From assembly GCF_900113865.1 (NCBI RefSeq), contig NZ_FOQY01000003.1, forward strand, positions 372,001 to 436,000: 64,000 nucleotides of DNA, given 5' to 3'. The notes beneath the pieces are model-generated. The model was not told the DNA's origin and made no database searches. It saw only the letters and a list, made by a program, of their open reading frames with translations. The first letter of the stretch is position 1. The number at the start of each line of letters is the position of its first letter. Source of the DNA: Streptosporangium canum (GTDB taxonomy: Bacteria > Actinomycetota > Actinomycetes > Streptosporangiales > Streptosporangiaceae). This document shows positions 26,201-33,509 of this stretch, piece by piece. A program made the translations under genes and the position numbers.

Positions 26201-26643
26201 GCCGAGACGCCGTCCACCACGTTCTCCAGCACCGCGCGGAGGGCGGTGATCGGAGTGCGGAGCTCGTGGCTGACGTTGGCCACCAGCTCGCGCCGCTGCC
26301 GGTCCACCTCGCCCAGGTCGGCCGCCATCGCGTTGAAGGCGCGGGCGAGCTCGCCGACCTCGTCGCGCGAGGTCGCGGTGACCCGCAGGCCGTAGCGTCC
26401 CTTGGCGATGGTCTGCGCGGCGGCGGCCATCTCGCGCAGCGGCTTGGTCATCCCCCGCGCGAGGAGCTGAACCATGATCAGGGCCAGCACCACGGCCACG
26501 GCGACGCGCACGTTGGGCGAGTAGCCGGCGTTGATGCCGACCTCGTTGACGACGAACGCCGCCGCCACGGCCAGCAGGATCACCATGCCGAGCTTGACCT
26601 TGATCCGGCCGAGGAAGTCGAGGGGTCTCAATGTCTGACGCAT
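23236..26643 (-). CDS. Histidine kinase fused in frame to a DUF4173 membrane protein
   Basis: 1,135 residues, ATG 26643. Residues 1-334 are a full sensor kinase: two membrane helices, HAMP, H-box VANVSHELRTP (H126), N-box NLLDNAVRHS, and G-boxes DEGPGIPPEDRA and GAGLGLAITKE. Without a stop the frame continues into a Pro-rich region with three 11-residue SGLRPPSAPEP repeats, then a 10-12 helix membrane protein of the DUF4173 family ending in a globular 'DIPYQD' tail. At the junction, AGGAAGG (25654-25648) lies 6 bp before an in-frame ATG (25641), which looks like the original start of an independent DUF4173 gene. The partner response regulator is directly upstream. Confidence 0.85.
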   Translation of the reverse strand: MRQTLRPLDFLGRIKVKLGMVILLAVAAAFVVNEVGINAGYSPNVRVAVAVVLALIMVQLLARGMTKPLREMAAAAQTIAKGRYGLRVTATSRDEVGELARAFNAMAADLGEVDRQRRELVANVSHELRTPITALRAVLENVVDGVSAPDQATLETALAQTERLGRLVAQLLDLSRLESGARLIELEDVGLGPLCDQALREAVLVRDGITARCQVPAGLSVRADPDLLAQVLANLLDNAVRHSPDGGVVVLAADAEGDGIRLRVTDEGPGIPPEDRARAFERFSRLDAGRAADDGGAGLGLAITKEIVELHGGSIHVEEGTGCRVAVGLPGRITMDDPPDSDLSSPSPPSGLRPPSAPEPSGLRPPSAPEPSGLRPPSAPERPAPPAPEAPPAAHSGIPGPSPVPVAATSAAPEAAGPVPPPGGESLPDRRGVPVPVTPESPESPEMPVMSEAAGPAPAPAPGPGLPAPGPGPLASGAAPSSPGPAFPGSAGPGPASVPREFHAVTQPAWSAPEGWAAASARPVPAPRPAPVRNWGAAFLGVILGGIVGLVCAVLPGIVIGVVSPLLGALAGVLITAAGAFVGTVIGATGTSGSSDAWIGHGPPAHPSVPQGLPPGRPAVPKPGNVPGPQGGGLPPGEYVAPPLFPRPELPPTARWVLPACAAAGLLAALALPDSAMGLGFVLVAVAMGAVALPAVRKRITPWSATLGAIAYGLVAVAVFRDADWLVGLLLLAGSLLAALALSGAGRGWLGVARGGASVVLGLLPVPWFLAAAVRVKGAPLHRRMVPVLLGGGLTVVLVAVFGALFASADAVFAEAVERVFSSQDWAESVPLRILLFVVFAVVAASAVLVGLRPVAEPKAPDLRIRVSRGLWMTPLIALNLLFGVFVAMQVTVLFGSTRWLVSATGLTYAEYARSGFFQLVVVSVFVLAIVAVASGALELAGRDRWLMAGLLGLLCALTMVILVSALHRLDLYVDAYGFSRLRASVEAAIWWLGGIFALVLVAGAVRLTRRGNAGWFPRALVATTGAALLAFAVWNPDLRVAETQLAVRTLAQIDQDYLGSLGAEAVSALDRLPEPARSCVLRDVVQANGLHSPDPWNGWNLARQQARELLGRRPVLKDVTCPRTVSRLDIPYQD
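25502..25600. repeat. 33-bp tandem repeat, three copies, in the kinase/DUF4173 gene
   Basis: Units 25502-25534, 25535-25567 and 25568-25600 are essentially identical and encode SGLRPPSAPEP three times in the Pro-rich linker after the kinase domain. Confidence 0.9.
25639..25654 (-). promoter_or_regulatory. Internal ribosome-binding site and ATG in the kinase/DUF4173 frame
   Basis: On the minus strand AGGAAGG (25654-25648), six bases, then ATG GAC GAC (25641-). The ATG is in frame with the upstream kinase, exactly at the boundary between the kinase and DUF4173 parts. It can produce the membrane protein alone as well as the fusion. Confidence 0.65.
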
Positions 26644-26676
26644 CCCAGTGTTCGAGTGCCGGGGACCGCGATCGGT

Positions 26677-27366
26677 TCACCGGCGGACGAGGGCGTATCC
26701 GACGCCGTGGACGGTCCGGACGACACCGGGGCCGAGCTTGCGGCGCAGGGCCCGCACGTGGCTGTCGACCGTGCGGGTGGCGGCGGCCTCGGAGAAGCCC
26801 CAGATGTCGGCCAGCAGCCGTTCCCGTTCGAACACCTGACCCGGCCGTTCGGCGAGACGGCAGAGCAGGTCGAACTCCGTCCGGGTGAGCTGGGCCTCCG
26901 CTCCCCGCACGTAGACCCGGCGCTCGGCGGTGTCGATCTCGACGTCACCGGCGCGGATGACCGTGTCCGCCACGGCGAGCTGGGAGGCCCGCTCCACCCG
27001 CCGCAGCAGCGCGTGCACCCGGGCGACCAGCTCGCGCATGCTGAACGGCTTGGTCATGTAGTCGTCGGCCCCGACCCCGAGCCCCACGAGCAGGTCGGTC
27101 TCCTCGCCCAGCGCGGTGAGCATGAGCACCGGCACCGGCCGGGCCGCCTGCATCCGCCGGCACACCTCCAGCCCGTCGAGTCCGGGCAGCAGCCGGTCGA
27201 GCACCACCACGTCGGGCCCGGACCTCGCGTAGGCCGCGAGCGCGCCCTCGCCGTCCCCGACGACCTGGACGTCGAAGCCCTCGGCGGTCAGCCGGTGCCG
27301 TACGGCCCGCGCGATCGTCTCGTCGTCCTCCACCACGAGGACACGTCGTTGCTGAGGGGTTGCCAT
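26677..27366 (-). CDS. OmpR-family response regulator
   Basis: 229 residues from ATG 27366 (upstream Met codons at 27402 and 27429 are in frame but less likely). The receiver has VLVVEDDE, phospho-Asp in VVVLDRLLPGLDG, MLTALGEE and YMTKPFSM. The C-terminal winged helix is OmpR-type (LTRTEFDLLCRLAERPGQVF, then RTVDSHVRALRRKLG and VHGVGYAL). It is followed 33 bp later by the fused histidine kinase, the obvious partner. Confidence 0.93.
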   Translation of the reverse strand: MATPQQRRVLVVEDDETIARAVRHRLTAEGFDVQVVGDGEGALAAYARSGPDVVVLDRLLPGLDGLEVCRRMQAARPVPVLMLTALGEETDLLVGLGVGADDYMTKPFSMRELVARVHALLRRVERASQLAVADTVIRAGDVEIDTAERRVYVRGAEAQLTRTEFDLLCRLAERPGQVFERERLLADIWGFSEAAATRTVDSHVRALRRKLGPGVVRTVHGVGYALVRR

Positions 27367-27512
27367 GTCCGGGAGCGTAGACCGGACCTGTGCAGATGAC
27401 ATGCGGGGAATTGTGAAGGTTCTGCGCATCCGGTCCTGCGCTCCCGCCGAGGCAGAGCCTCCGCTTCCGCGCGCCCCGGCGAGGTACGGCCCCGCTTCCG
27501 CGCACCCGGTGC

Positions 27513-27544
27513 GGCGGGGCCTCCGCGTGGACGGAGGCCCCGCC
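27513..27544 (-). terminator. Hairpin after the GNAT gene
   Basis: GGCGGGGCCTCCG and CGGAGGCCCCGCC (13 bp, perfect) flank CGTGGA. The hairpin starts 5 bp beyond the GNAT stop in the direction of transcription and lacks a T-tract. Confidence 0.7.
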
Positions 27545-27549
27545 GGGGG

Positions 27550-28491
27550 TCAGATCATGATCAGTCGGCGGCCGATGATCCGGTAGCCGATCCGGGCGAA
27601 CGAGGCCGCCATGGGCGTGTTGCCCAGGTCGGTGGAGTCCCGCACCTCGGGTTCGCCCTCGGCGGTGAAGATGTGCAGCGTCTCGGCGACCAGGTCGTCG
27701 GCGTAGCCGTGGCCCCGGTGGGCGGGATCCACCCCGATGTAGCCGATCGTCGCGAACTTGGAGTTGCGGGTGGGCATCACGATGCCCACCCGGTCACCGG
27801 AGGCGTCGTGGGCCAGCCGCCACCGGCCGCGCCCGCCGGGGAACCCCGCGATGTCGGCCAGGGTCTCCTTCGCGGTCTCCCTCGCCCCCTTCTCCGCGAG
27901 GGTCCGCCGGTCCCAGGCGTCCAGGCTGCCCTCGGTGATCCTGGCCAGCAGGTCCACCACGGTCCCGTCGTCGTCGGCGGGGGTGAAGGTGAGCCGGGTG
28001 GACCTGGGCGGCAGGCCGTACTCGGGGGTCCAGCGCAGGTTGAGCCGCTCGACGGAGTGGCGCAGCCCGGCCTTCTCCGCCGCCTCGATCCGGTCGGTGG
28101 CGTCGGCGAGGGCATCCGGCCGCTCGCGCCAGTCACCCGGCAGGAACAGGTGGAAGTCGGGCCGCGCGCCGGAGGGGGCGGAGTATTCGGGGGTGACCAG
28201 CGCGGCGTAGGCGGCCCGCAGCAGGGCCGCGCCCACCTCGATCCGGTCGGGACCGGTGCCCGGGTCGAACCAGTCGAGGCTGAAGGGGTGCCCGGAGCCT
28301 GGCGGGCCCCAGAACGCGGCCCGGGCCACCGCCTCGTCGCCGCGCAGCGCGACCCAGACCCAGTCGGCCCGGTAGCCGAGCTCGTCGAAGGGGAGGTCGC
28401 GGGCGCCGACACCGGAGGCCGGAAGCGGGCCGTAGCTGTGGAACAGGTCGAACTCGCCCGCTTCGAGCGGACGGAAGATCAGATCAGACAA
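27550..28491 (-). CDS. GNAT-family N-acetyltransferase
   Basis: 313 residues from a TTG start with GGAG 7 bp upstream. The C-terminal half holds the GNAT fold: 'TIGYIGVDPAHRGHGYADDLV' (acetyl-CoA pyrophosphate loop, R/Q-x-x-G-x-G/A variant RGHGYA) and 'DSTDLGNTPMAASFARIGY'. The N-terminal ~150 residues look like a second, degenerate GNAT-like lobe. Substrate unknown. A short candidate leader peptide ends 33 bp before the start, and the gene ends in a hairpin. Confidence 0.9.
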   Translation of the reverse strand: MSDLIFRPLEAGEFDLFHSYGPLPASGVGARDLPFDELGYRADWVWVALRGDEAVARAAFWGPPGSGHPFSLDWFDPGTGPDRIEVGAALLRAAYAALVTPEYSAPSGARPDFHLFLPGDWRERPDALADATDRIEAAEKAGLRHSVERLNLRWTPEYGLPPRSTRLTFTPADDDGTVVDLLARITEGSLDAWDRRTLAEKGARETAKETLADIAGFPGGRGRWRLAHDASGDRVGIVMPTRNSKFATIGYIGVDPAHRGHGYADDLVAETLHIFTAEGEPEVRDSTDLGNTPMAASFARIGYRIIGRRLIMI

Positions 28492-28524
28492 GACAAACTC
28501 CAGAAAGCGTGCGCTTCCCGGGTC

Positions 28525-28575
28525 TCAGGCGAGCTGTCGCCCGAGGCGGGAGCGCGTGACCATGGTGGCGAACAT
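28525..28575 (-). CDS. Candidate 16-residue leader peptide upstream of the GNAT gene
   Basis: On the minus strand a strong purine-rich ribosome-binding site (AAGAGGAGGTGAGGAG) precedes ATG and the 16 codons MFATMVTRSRLGRQLA, then TGA. The stop lies 33 bp before the GNAT TTG. Four of the 16 residues are Arg. Too short for domain evidence; the quality of its ribosome-binding site, better than that of GNAT itself, is the main argument that it is translated. It could couple or attenuate GNAT expression. Confidence 0.5.
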   Translation of the reverse strand: MFATMVTRSRLGRQLA

Positions 28576-28668
28576 CTGCTCCTCACCTCCTCTTGCTCGA
28601 AGGGACGGCTAGGTTATCGATGGATTCATCCAGACATCAACCGGATAACCGGGCGTTATCGTGACGAT

Positions 28669-29517
28669 GTGATCGACGTCAGCGCGTACCTCCGCCGGAT
28701 CAAGGTCAAGATCGCCGGCCCGCCGAGCGTGGAGTCCCTGCGTCTGCTGCACCGGGCCCACGTGGAGCGCGTGCCGTACGAATGCCTGGAGATCTGGCTG
28801 GGCCGTCCGACGACCGTGGACCCCGTGGAGTCGGCCACCCGGATCATCAGCGGTCGCGGCGGCTACTGCTTCCATCTGAACGGTGCGTTCTCCCTGTTGC
28901 TGGAGACGCTCGGCTACCAGGTGACCCGCCACCTCGGCGGGCCGCAGCACGGCTCCGGAGATCCGGCCGGGGCCGACGGCGGCCACCTCTCCCTCACGGT
29001 CTCCGGCCTGCCCTCCGAGGACAACCCCGGTGGCGCCTGGATGGTGGACCAGGGCCTCGGCGACGGGTTCCACGAGCCGCTCCCGCTCGTCGAGGGTGTC
29101 TACCGGCAGGGCCCGTTCAGCTACGGCCTGCGGCCCTCACCGGCCGAACCCGGCGGATGGCGGTTCGACCACGACCCGCGCGGCACCTTCCTCGGCCTGG
29201 ACTTCCGGGCCGAGCGCGCCGAGATGTCGGCGTTCACCGCGATGCACGAGCATCTGTCCACCTCACCCGAGTCCGGCTTCGTGCGCGTGGCCACCGTCCA
29301 GCGGCGCGACGCGGGCGGCGTCGACATCCTGCGGGGCCTGGTCCTCACCCGTCTCGGCGACCGCGAGCACTCCCTGACCGTGGAGACCGAACGCGACTAC
29401 TTCGAGATGCTGGCCGACGTCTTCGCCCTGCCGCTGGACGACGTCGGCCCCGCCGAGCGCGCCAAGCTCTGGCAGCGCCTGTGGACCACCCACGAGCACT
29501 GGTCCGGCCTACGCTGA
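28669..29517 (+). CDS. Arylamine N-acetyltransferase
   Basis: 282 residues from GTG 28669; no clear Shine-Dalgarno, with low-GC DNA just upstream. The NAT fold is clear: YLRRIKVKI...LRLLHRAHVERVPYECLEIWLG, then the catalytic Cys in RGGYCFHLNGAFSLLLETLGY, His in GGHLSLTV and Asp in WMVDQGLGD. The order matches the Cys-His-Asp triad of NAT enzymes, which transfer acetyl from acetyl-CoA to arylamines or close amide rings in ansamycin biosynthesis. No polyketide genes are nearby, so detoxification or unknown metabolism is more likely. Confidence 0.93.
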   Translation: MIDVSAYLRRIKVKIAGPPSVESLRLLHRAHVERVPYECLEIWLGRPTTVDPVESATRIISGRGGYCFHLNGAFSLLLETLGYQVTRHLGGPQHGSGDPAGADGGHLSLTVSGLPSEDNPGGAWMVDQGLGDGFHEPLPLVEGVYRQGPFSYGLRPSPAEPGGWRFDHDPRGTFLGLDFRAERAEMSAFTAMHEHLSTSPESGFVRVATVQRRDAGGVDILRGLVLTRLGDREHSLTVETERDYFEMLADVFALPLDDVGPAERAKLWQRLWTTHEHWSGLR

Positions 29518-30138
29518 CCAGCGGAGTCCGGACCACCTGCCGAGGCGGCTCCCACTGGGCTTCTACGCCGGCCCGCCCTGGACCGGGTCGGAGAGGCACG
29601 CTTCAGCGGCGGCGCCCCACTCTGAACGGCCCCGCAGAGATCGCTTCAGCGTCAGCGAGCCCGCCGGGCGGCCGGAAAGTGAGCCGCTACGGCCCGCACC
29701 CCATACGGCGGAGCAGAAGAGCGCGGAGGCGGGTGGGTGTTCCGGCCGGCGTAGAAAGAGCCCGCAACCACCGCGCCCGTCAGGCCGGAGGCCTGAACCA
29801 CCGGAGCGCGACCAAGACGGCCGGCCGGAATTCCCACCCGCCGCAGCGCACACAGTGACAAACCACCACGACAAGCTCCCAACCAGCAGCGCATACCCAA
29901 ACAAGCCACAGCGCCAGACCCAGCCCAGCCGGAGCCGTACTCTTCCTCGGCCCACCAGCCTTCGGCGGTGCAGCGGGCGATCCGCTCTTCCGTGATCGCG
30001 GCTCCAGGTGCCAGAGAGGACGCCCGCGACACTACGAAAACAGAAGCCAGGGGTCAATGGGGGAACGATGATCCCTCTTCATTGGTCCATAGGCCGGTAA
30101 GTGGCTATGTTTCTGTCCGCGATGGGACATCGAACGGG
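29518..30138. other. 621-bp spacer, lower coding quality, ahead of the kinase cluster
   Basis: I see no supported gene. ORFs on either strand have no domain and irregular composition. The right end holds the probable promoter of the kinase cluster (30082-30111). Confidence 0.6.
30082..30111 (+). promoter_or_regulatory. Likely promoter of the kinase/pseudokinase cluster
   Basis: TTGGTC (30082-30087) and TATGTT (30106-30111) are spaced by 18 bp in DNA with lower GC than its surroundings, and the first kinase starts 27 bp further on. Confidence 0.4.
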
Positions 30139-31737
30139 GTGAGCAGGATCGACACTCGAGTGCTAGCGGGCCGCTACAGGCTGCTCAATCCCCTCGCCGA
30201 GGGCGGGATGGGCACGGTCTGGCTCGCCGCCGACGAGACGCTCGGCCGGGACGTGGCGGTCAAGGAGGTACGGCTCCCGCCGGGCCTCGACCCCGCCAGA
30301 CGGCAGGAGATCTGTGCCGCGGCGCTCCGCGAGGCGAATCTGGCCGCCCGGCTCAAACATCCGTCGATCGTGACCGTCCACGACGTGATCGTCGAGCAGG
30401 AGCGGCCCTGGCTCGTCATGGAGCTGCTGTCGGGCGCCTCCCTGGAGCAGACGGTCCGCGAGCGGCAGCCGCTACCGGTGCGCCAGGCGGCCCGGGTCGG
30501 CGTGGGCATCCTCAGCGCGCTCGTCGCCGCGCACGCCGCCGGGGTGGTGCACCGGGACGTCAAACCGGGCAACGTCTTCCTCACCCGGAGCGGCCGGGCC
30601 GTCCTCACCGACTTCGGCATCGCCGTGGTCGAGGACGAGACGGTGGACGGGCCCACCAGCCGCCTGGTCGGCTCGCCCAACTACATCGCCCCGGAGCGCC
30701 TGCGCGGCGAGCGCGGCGGCCCCGCCTCCGACCTGTGGTCGCTGGGCGCCACCCTCTACTTCGCCGTCGAGGGCCTGCCACCGCACCCGGCGGAGACGCC
30801 CATCGCGGCGATCAGCCGGGTGCTCACCGAACCGGCCAGAGCGCCCGAGCGGGCGGGGCCGCTGGGCCCGCTGCTGATGCTCATGCTCGCCCCCTGGCCC
30901 GGCGCCCGGCCCTCCTTCGACGCCGTCGCCCAGACCCTGCACGAGCTCGCCCTCGGCCGCCCTGCCGTCCCGCTCCCGCTCCCCTCCCAACCGGCCGCGG
31001 CCCTCCCGCCCCCGTCCCACCCGCAGCCGATCCTCCTGCGCCCGGCGGCGCCCGCACCCGCCCCGCGCGGGGGACGACGCACGGCCCTGTGGGCGGCCGC
31101 AGAGGTGGCGGCGGTCGCGGCGGTCATCGGGGCCGCCATGGGCGTGACCCACCTGGTCGCGGGCCGTACGGCGCCGGACGAGCCGGCGCGGCTCAGCGAG
31201 AGGCCCGGTGTCTTCGCCACCCCGGTGAACCTGTGCGAGCTGGTCCCCTCGGCCACGTTCAAGGAGCTCCTGCCCGCCCTGAAGGCGGAGGGGCAGCCGA
31301 CCAACGACGGCGGCTGCCAGTGGACGACCTCCGGGGCCGGCCTGGAGGTCTACCCGGCGGGAACGGGCAAGCAGTGGGGCAAGAGCCCACGCCAGGCCCA
31401 CGAACTCTTCGTGAACCAGCGCAACGGCACCCTGCCCAACGGGGAGACCGCCTGGAGCTGGTCGGGCATCGAGGCCGGGAACCGTTCGGCCCGGGCCACC
31501 GGCCCGATGACGGTCAAACCGGTCGGGGACGAGGCGTTCGGCTACGACCTCTACGAGAACCGGAAGACCGGCAGGCTCGAAAAGAGCCATGTGGTGCTCC
31601 GCGTCGACAATCTCGTCGTCGACGTCAGCTACACCGTGGTGGACGGCAGCAAGGACGGCCCCGCGATCCAGACCGGCACTCATACCGCCGCCACCTGGAT
31701 CGCGAACGCACTGAACAAGCAGAAAGCGAACGGATGA
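30139..31737 (+). CDS. Transmembrane Ser/Thr protein kinase (active type), cluster gene 1
   Basis: 532 residues from GTG 30139. The kinase domain has a glycine loop (LAEGGMGTVW, 19-28), VAVK (K42), HRDVKPGN (138-145), DFG (158-160) and an APE motif (YIAPERL). A Pro-rich juxtamembrane segment precedes one membrane helix (about residues 315-345) and an extracytoplasmic domain with FATPVNLCELVPSATFKELL and GGCQW, a DUF3558-like two-Cys pattern. The intact catalytic set predicts an active kinase. The stop overlaps the start of the next gene (ATGA). It is the first of four related proteins. Confidence 0.92.
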   Translation: MSRIDTRVLAGRYRLLNPLAEGGMGTVWLAADETLGRDVAVKEVRLPPGLDPARRQEICAAALREANLAARLKHPSIVTVHDVIVEQERPWLVMELLSGASLEQTVRERQPLPVRQAARVGVGILSALVAAHAAGVVHRDVKPGNVFLTRSGRAVLTDFGIAVVEDETVDGPTSRLVGSPNYIAPERLRGERGGPASDLWSLGATLYFAVEGLPPHPAETPIAAISRVLTEPARAPERAGPLGPLLMLMLAPWPGARPSFDAVAQTLHELALGRPAVPLPLPSQPAAALPPPSHPQPILLRPAAPAPAPRGGRRTALWAAAEVAAVAAVIGAAMGVTHLVAGRTAPDEPARLSERPGVFATPVNLCELVPSATFKELLPALKAEGQPTNDGGCQWTTSGAGLEVYPAGTGKQWGKSPRQAHELFVNQRNGTLPNGETAWSWSGIEAGNRSARATGPMTVKPVGDEAFGYDLYENRKTGRLEKSHVVLRVDNLVVDVSYTVVDGSKDGPAIQTGTHTAATWIANALNKQKANG

Positions 31738-33509
31738 ACCGCCCAGACGTCCCTCGATCGCAGGGCAGGCACGCCGGCGGGCCCGCCTCCCCCGGGGCGC
31801 CGAGCCCGGCTGTACTGGAACAGGCCTCGTTGGAGCAGGTGATCGGGCGGCTCGGGCCGATGGCGCCGCAGCAGGCCGCCACCGTCGGCCTCGCCGTACT
31901 GGACCAGCTCGTGGTCGTGCACGGCCAGGGGATGCTCCACGGTGACGTACGGCCCGGCTCGGTACTGCTCGGCCCCTACGACCAGATCATCCTCAGCGCG
32001 CCGACCTTCCGGTCCCCGACCTTCACCGCCCCCGAGGGCGTGACGGGCCCGGCGGCCGACCTGTGGTCACTCGGCGCCACCCTCTACACCGCCGTCGAGG
32101 GTCGCGCGCCTTCACCCGGCGGATCCCTCGACAACGCGGGCCCGATCGCGCCGATCCTGTTCCAGCTGCTCTCCGGCGACCCCGCCCAACGGCCCTCCCC
32201 CGGCGCCCTGCGCAACATCCTGCTCGGCATCTCCCAGAACCGCGGCGAGGCCCCGGCCCCACCGCCTCCCGCCCCCGCGGACCTGCTCTCCCCTCCGGCG
32301 CCGCTACCCCCCGCCCCGGTGGACCTGCTCTCCCCTCCGGCGCCACTGCCCCCCTCCCCCGCAGACCTGCTCTCCCCTCCGGACCCGCTGTCCGGGCCGC
32401 CCCCCGCGGACGCGCCGCCGGGCTCCCCGGACGCGCCGCCGGGCTCCCCCTCCTCCCACGCGCCGCCCCCCTCGGATGCGCTGCCCGGCGTCCCGCCTCC
32501 CTCGGCGCCCTTCGAGACGCAGTCCATCGTCCCGGTGCTGACCGCGACGGCGCCGCCCTTCACCCCGGAGGCGGCCTCGCCGCCCCAGCCCGTCTTCGAC
32601 TCCGCGGACACCATGCCGCCCCGGGCCGCCTCCGATCCGGCGGCCATCACGCCGATCCCCGCGGAGCCGCGCGGGCCGGGAGCTCCCCCGCAGGCCCCGC
32701 CCTCTTCCGGCGCCCCCGCCTCGCAGGAACTCGTCCCCGTCACCGGCAGGCCACGCGAGGTTCTCCCCGCCTCCGCGGCGCAGGACGGACCGACGGGCCC
32801 GACCAGTCCCGCCGGACCCGCCGGACCTGCGGGACGCCCCGACCGGCGGGCCGGGGTGCTGGTGCCCCGCCCGGTCGTGGCGCTGACCGGTGTCCTGCTC
32901 CTCGGCATGGCGGTTACCGTCGGCGTCCTGCTCGCCTCGCCGGGCAGCGGCTCCGGCGAGGGAGAGGCCGCGGCCGCACCCGCCGCCGGGGCCAAGGGCC
33001 TGTTCGCCACCGCGCCCCGCGCCTGCAGCCTGCTCGACGACAAGCAGGTGAACGAGCTCGTGCCGGGCTTCAGGAGCTCGGAGGTCGAGCCTGCGGCGTG
33101 CGACTGGCTCAACCAGCATGACTGGCGCAAGCCCAGCCCGGAGAAGTTCGACCTCCGCGTACGGCTGGTCGCCCAGCCCCCGGACGCCTCCGGGGTCGAG
33201 CGGGCCAAGGAGTATCTGTCCGGCAAGCGGACGGACCTCGTGGGGCGCGGCAAGTTCGCGACCCCGAAGCCCACGCCGCCCCAGAACCTGAAGGGGATAG
33301 GCGAGGAGGCCTTCAGCACGGGCGGCTACAGCTCGATCAACCTCTACGGCGGCTCCTACAAGGCGACCGTGCTCTTCCGGGTCGGCAACCTGATCGCCCA
33401 GGTCGAGTACGAGCGGGGCGGCGTCAGGAACGACCGCGACGGCAGGATCGCGGCGGGCGCCCAGAAGGCAGCCCGCTGGCTCGCCCAGTCGTTGAAGACC
33501 GATGGCTGA
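31734..33509 (+). CDS. Pseudokinase lacking the N-lobe, cluster gene 2
   Basis: 591 residues. Only a C-lobe-like part of a Hanks kinase is present: LVVVHGQGMLHGDVRPGSVLL (HRD replaced by HGD, residues 69-71), no DFG (ILSAPTF in its place), then ADLWSLGATLYTAVEGRAPS. The glycine loop and VAIK lysine are absent, so catalysis is not expected. A long Pro-rich linker (about 170-375, repeats of 'DLLSPPAPLPP') leads to a membrane helix (VVALTGVLLLGMAVTVGVLLA) and a two-Cys extracytoplasmic domain (ACSLLDDKQVNELVPG ... CDW). Start overlaps gene 1, stop overlaps gene 3. Confidence 0.88.
   Translation: MNRPDVPRSQGRHAGGPASPGAPSPAVLEQASLEQVIGRLGPMAPQQAATVGLAVLDQLVVVHGQGMLHGDVRPGSVLLGPYDQIILSAPTFRSPTFTAPEGVTGPAADLWSLGATLYTAVEGRAPSPGGSLDNAGPIAPILFQLLSGDPAQRPSPGALRNILLGISQNRGEAPAPPPPAPADLLSPPAPLPPAPVDLLSPPAPLPPSPADLLSPPDPLSGPPPADAPPGSPDAPPGSPSSHAPPPSDALPGVPPPSAPFETQSIVPVLTATAPPFTPEAASPPQPVFDSADTMPPRAASDPAAITPIPAEPRGPGAPPQAPPSSGAPASQELVPVTGRPREVLPASAAQDGPTGPTSPAGPAGPAGRPDRRAGVLVPRPVVALTGVLLLGMAVTVGVLLASPGSGSGEGEAAAAPAAGAKGLFATAPRACSLLDDKQVNELVPGFRSSEVEPAACDWLNQHDWRKPSPEKFDLRVRLVAQPPDASGVERAKEYLSGKRTDLVGRGKFATPKPTPPQNLKGIGEEAFSTGGYSSINLYGGSYKATVLFRVGNLIAQVEYERGGVRNDRDGRIAAGAQKAARWLAQSLKTDG

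Noticed and set aside
29652-30032. Minus-strand ORF whose first 30 residues (AAITEERIARCTAEGWW) vaguely resemble an adenylate-forming enzyme N-terminus
   Set aside because: The rest of the frame is unrelated and composition is irregular. The similarity is from memory and too short to call a remnant.
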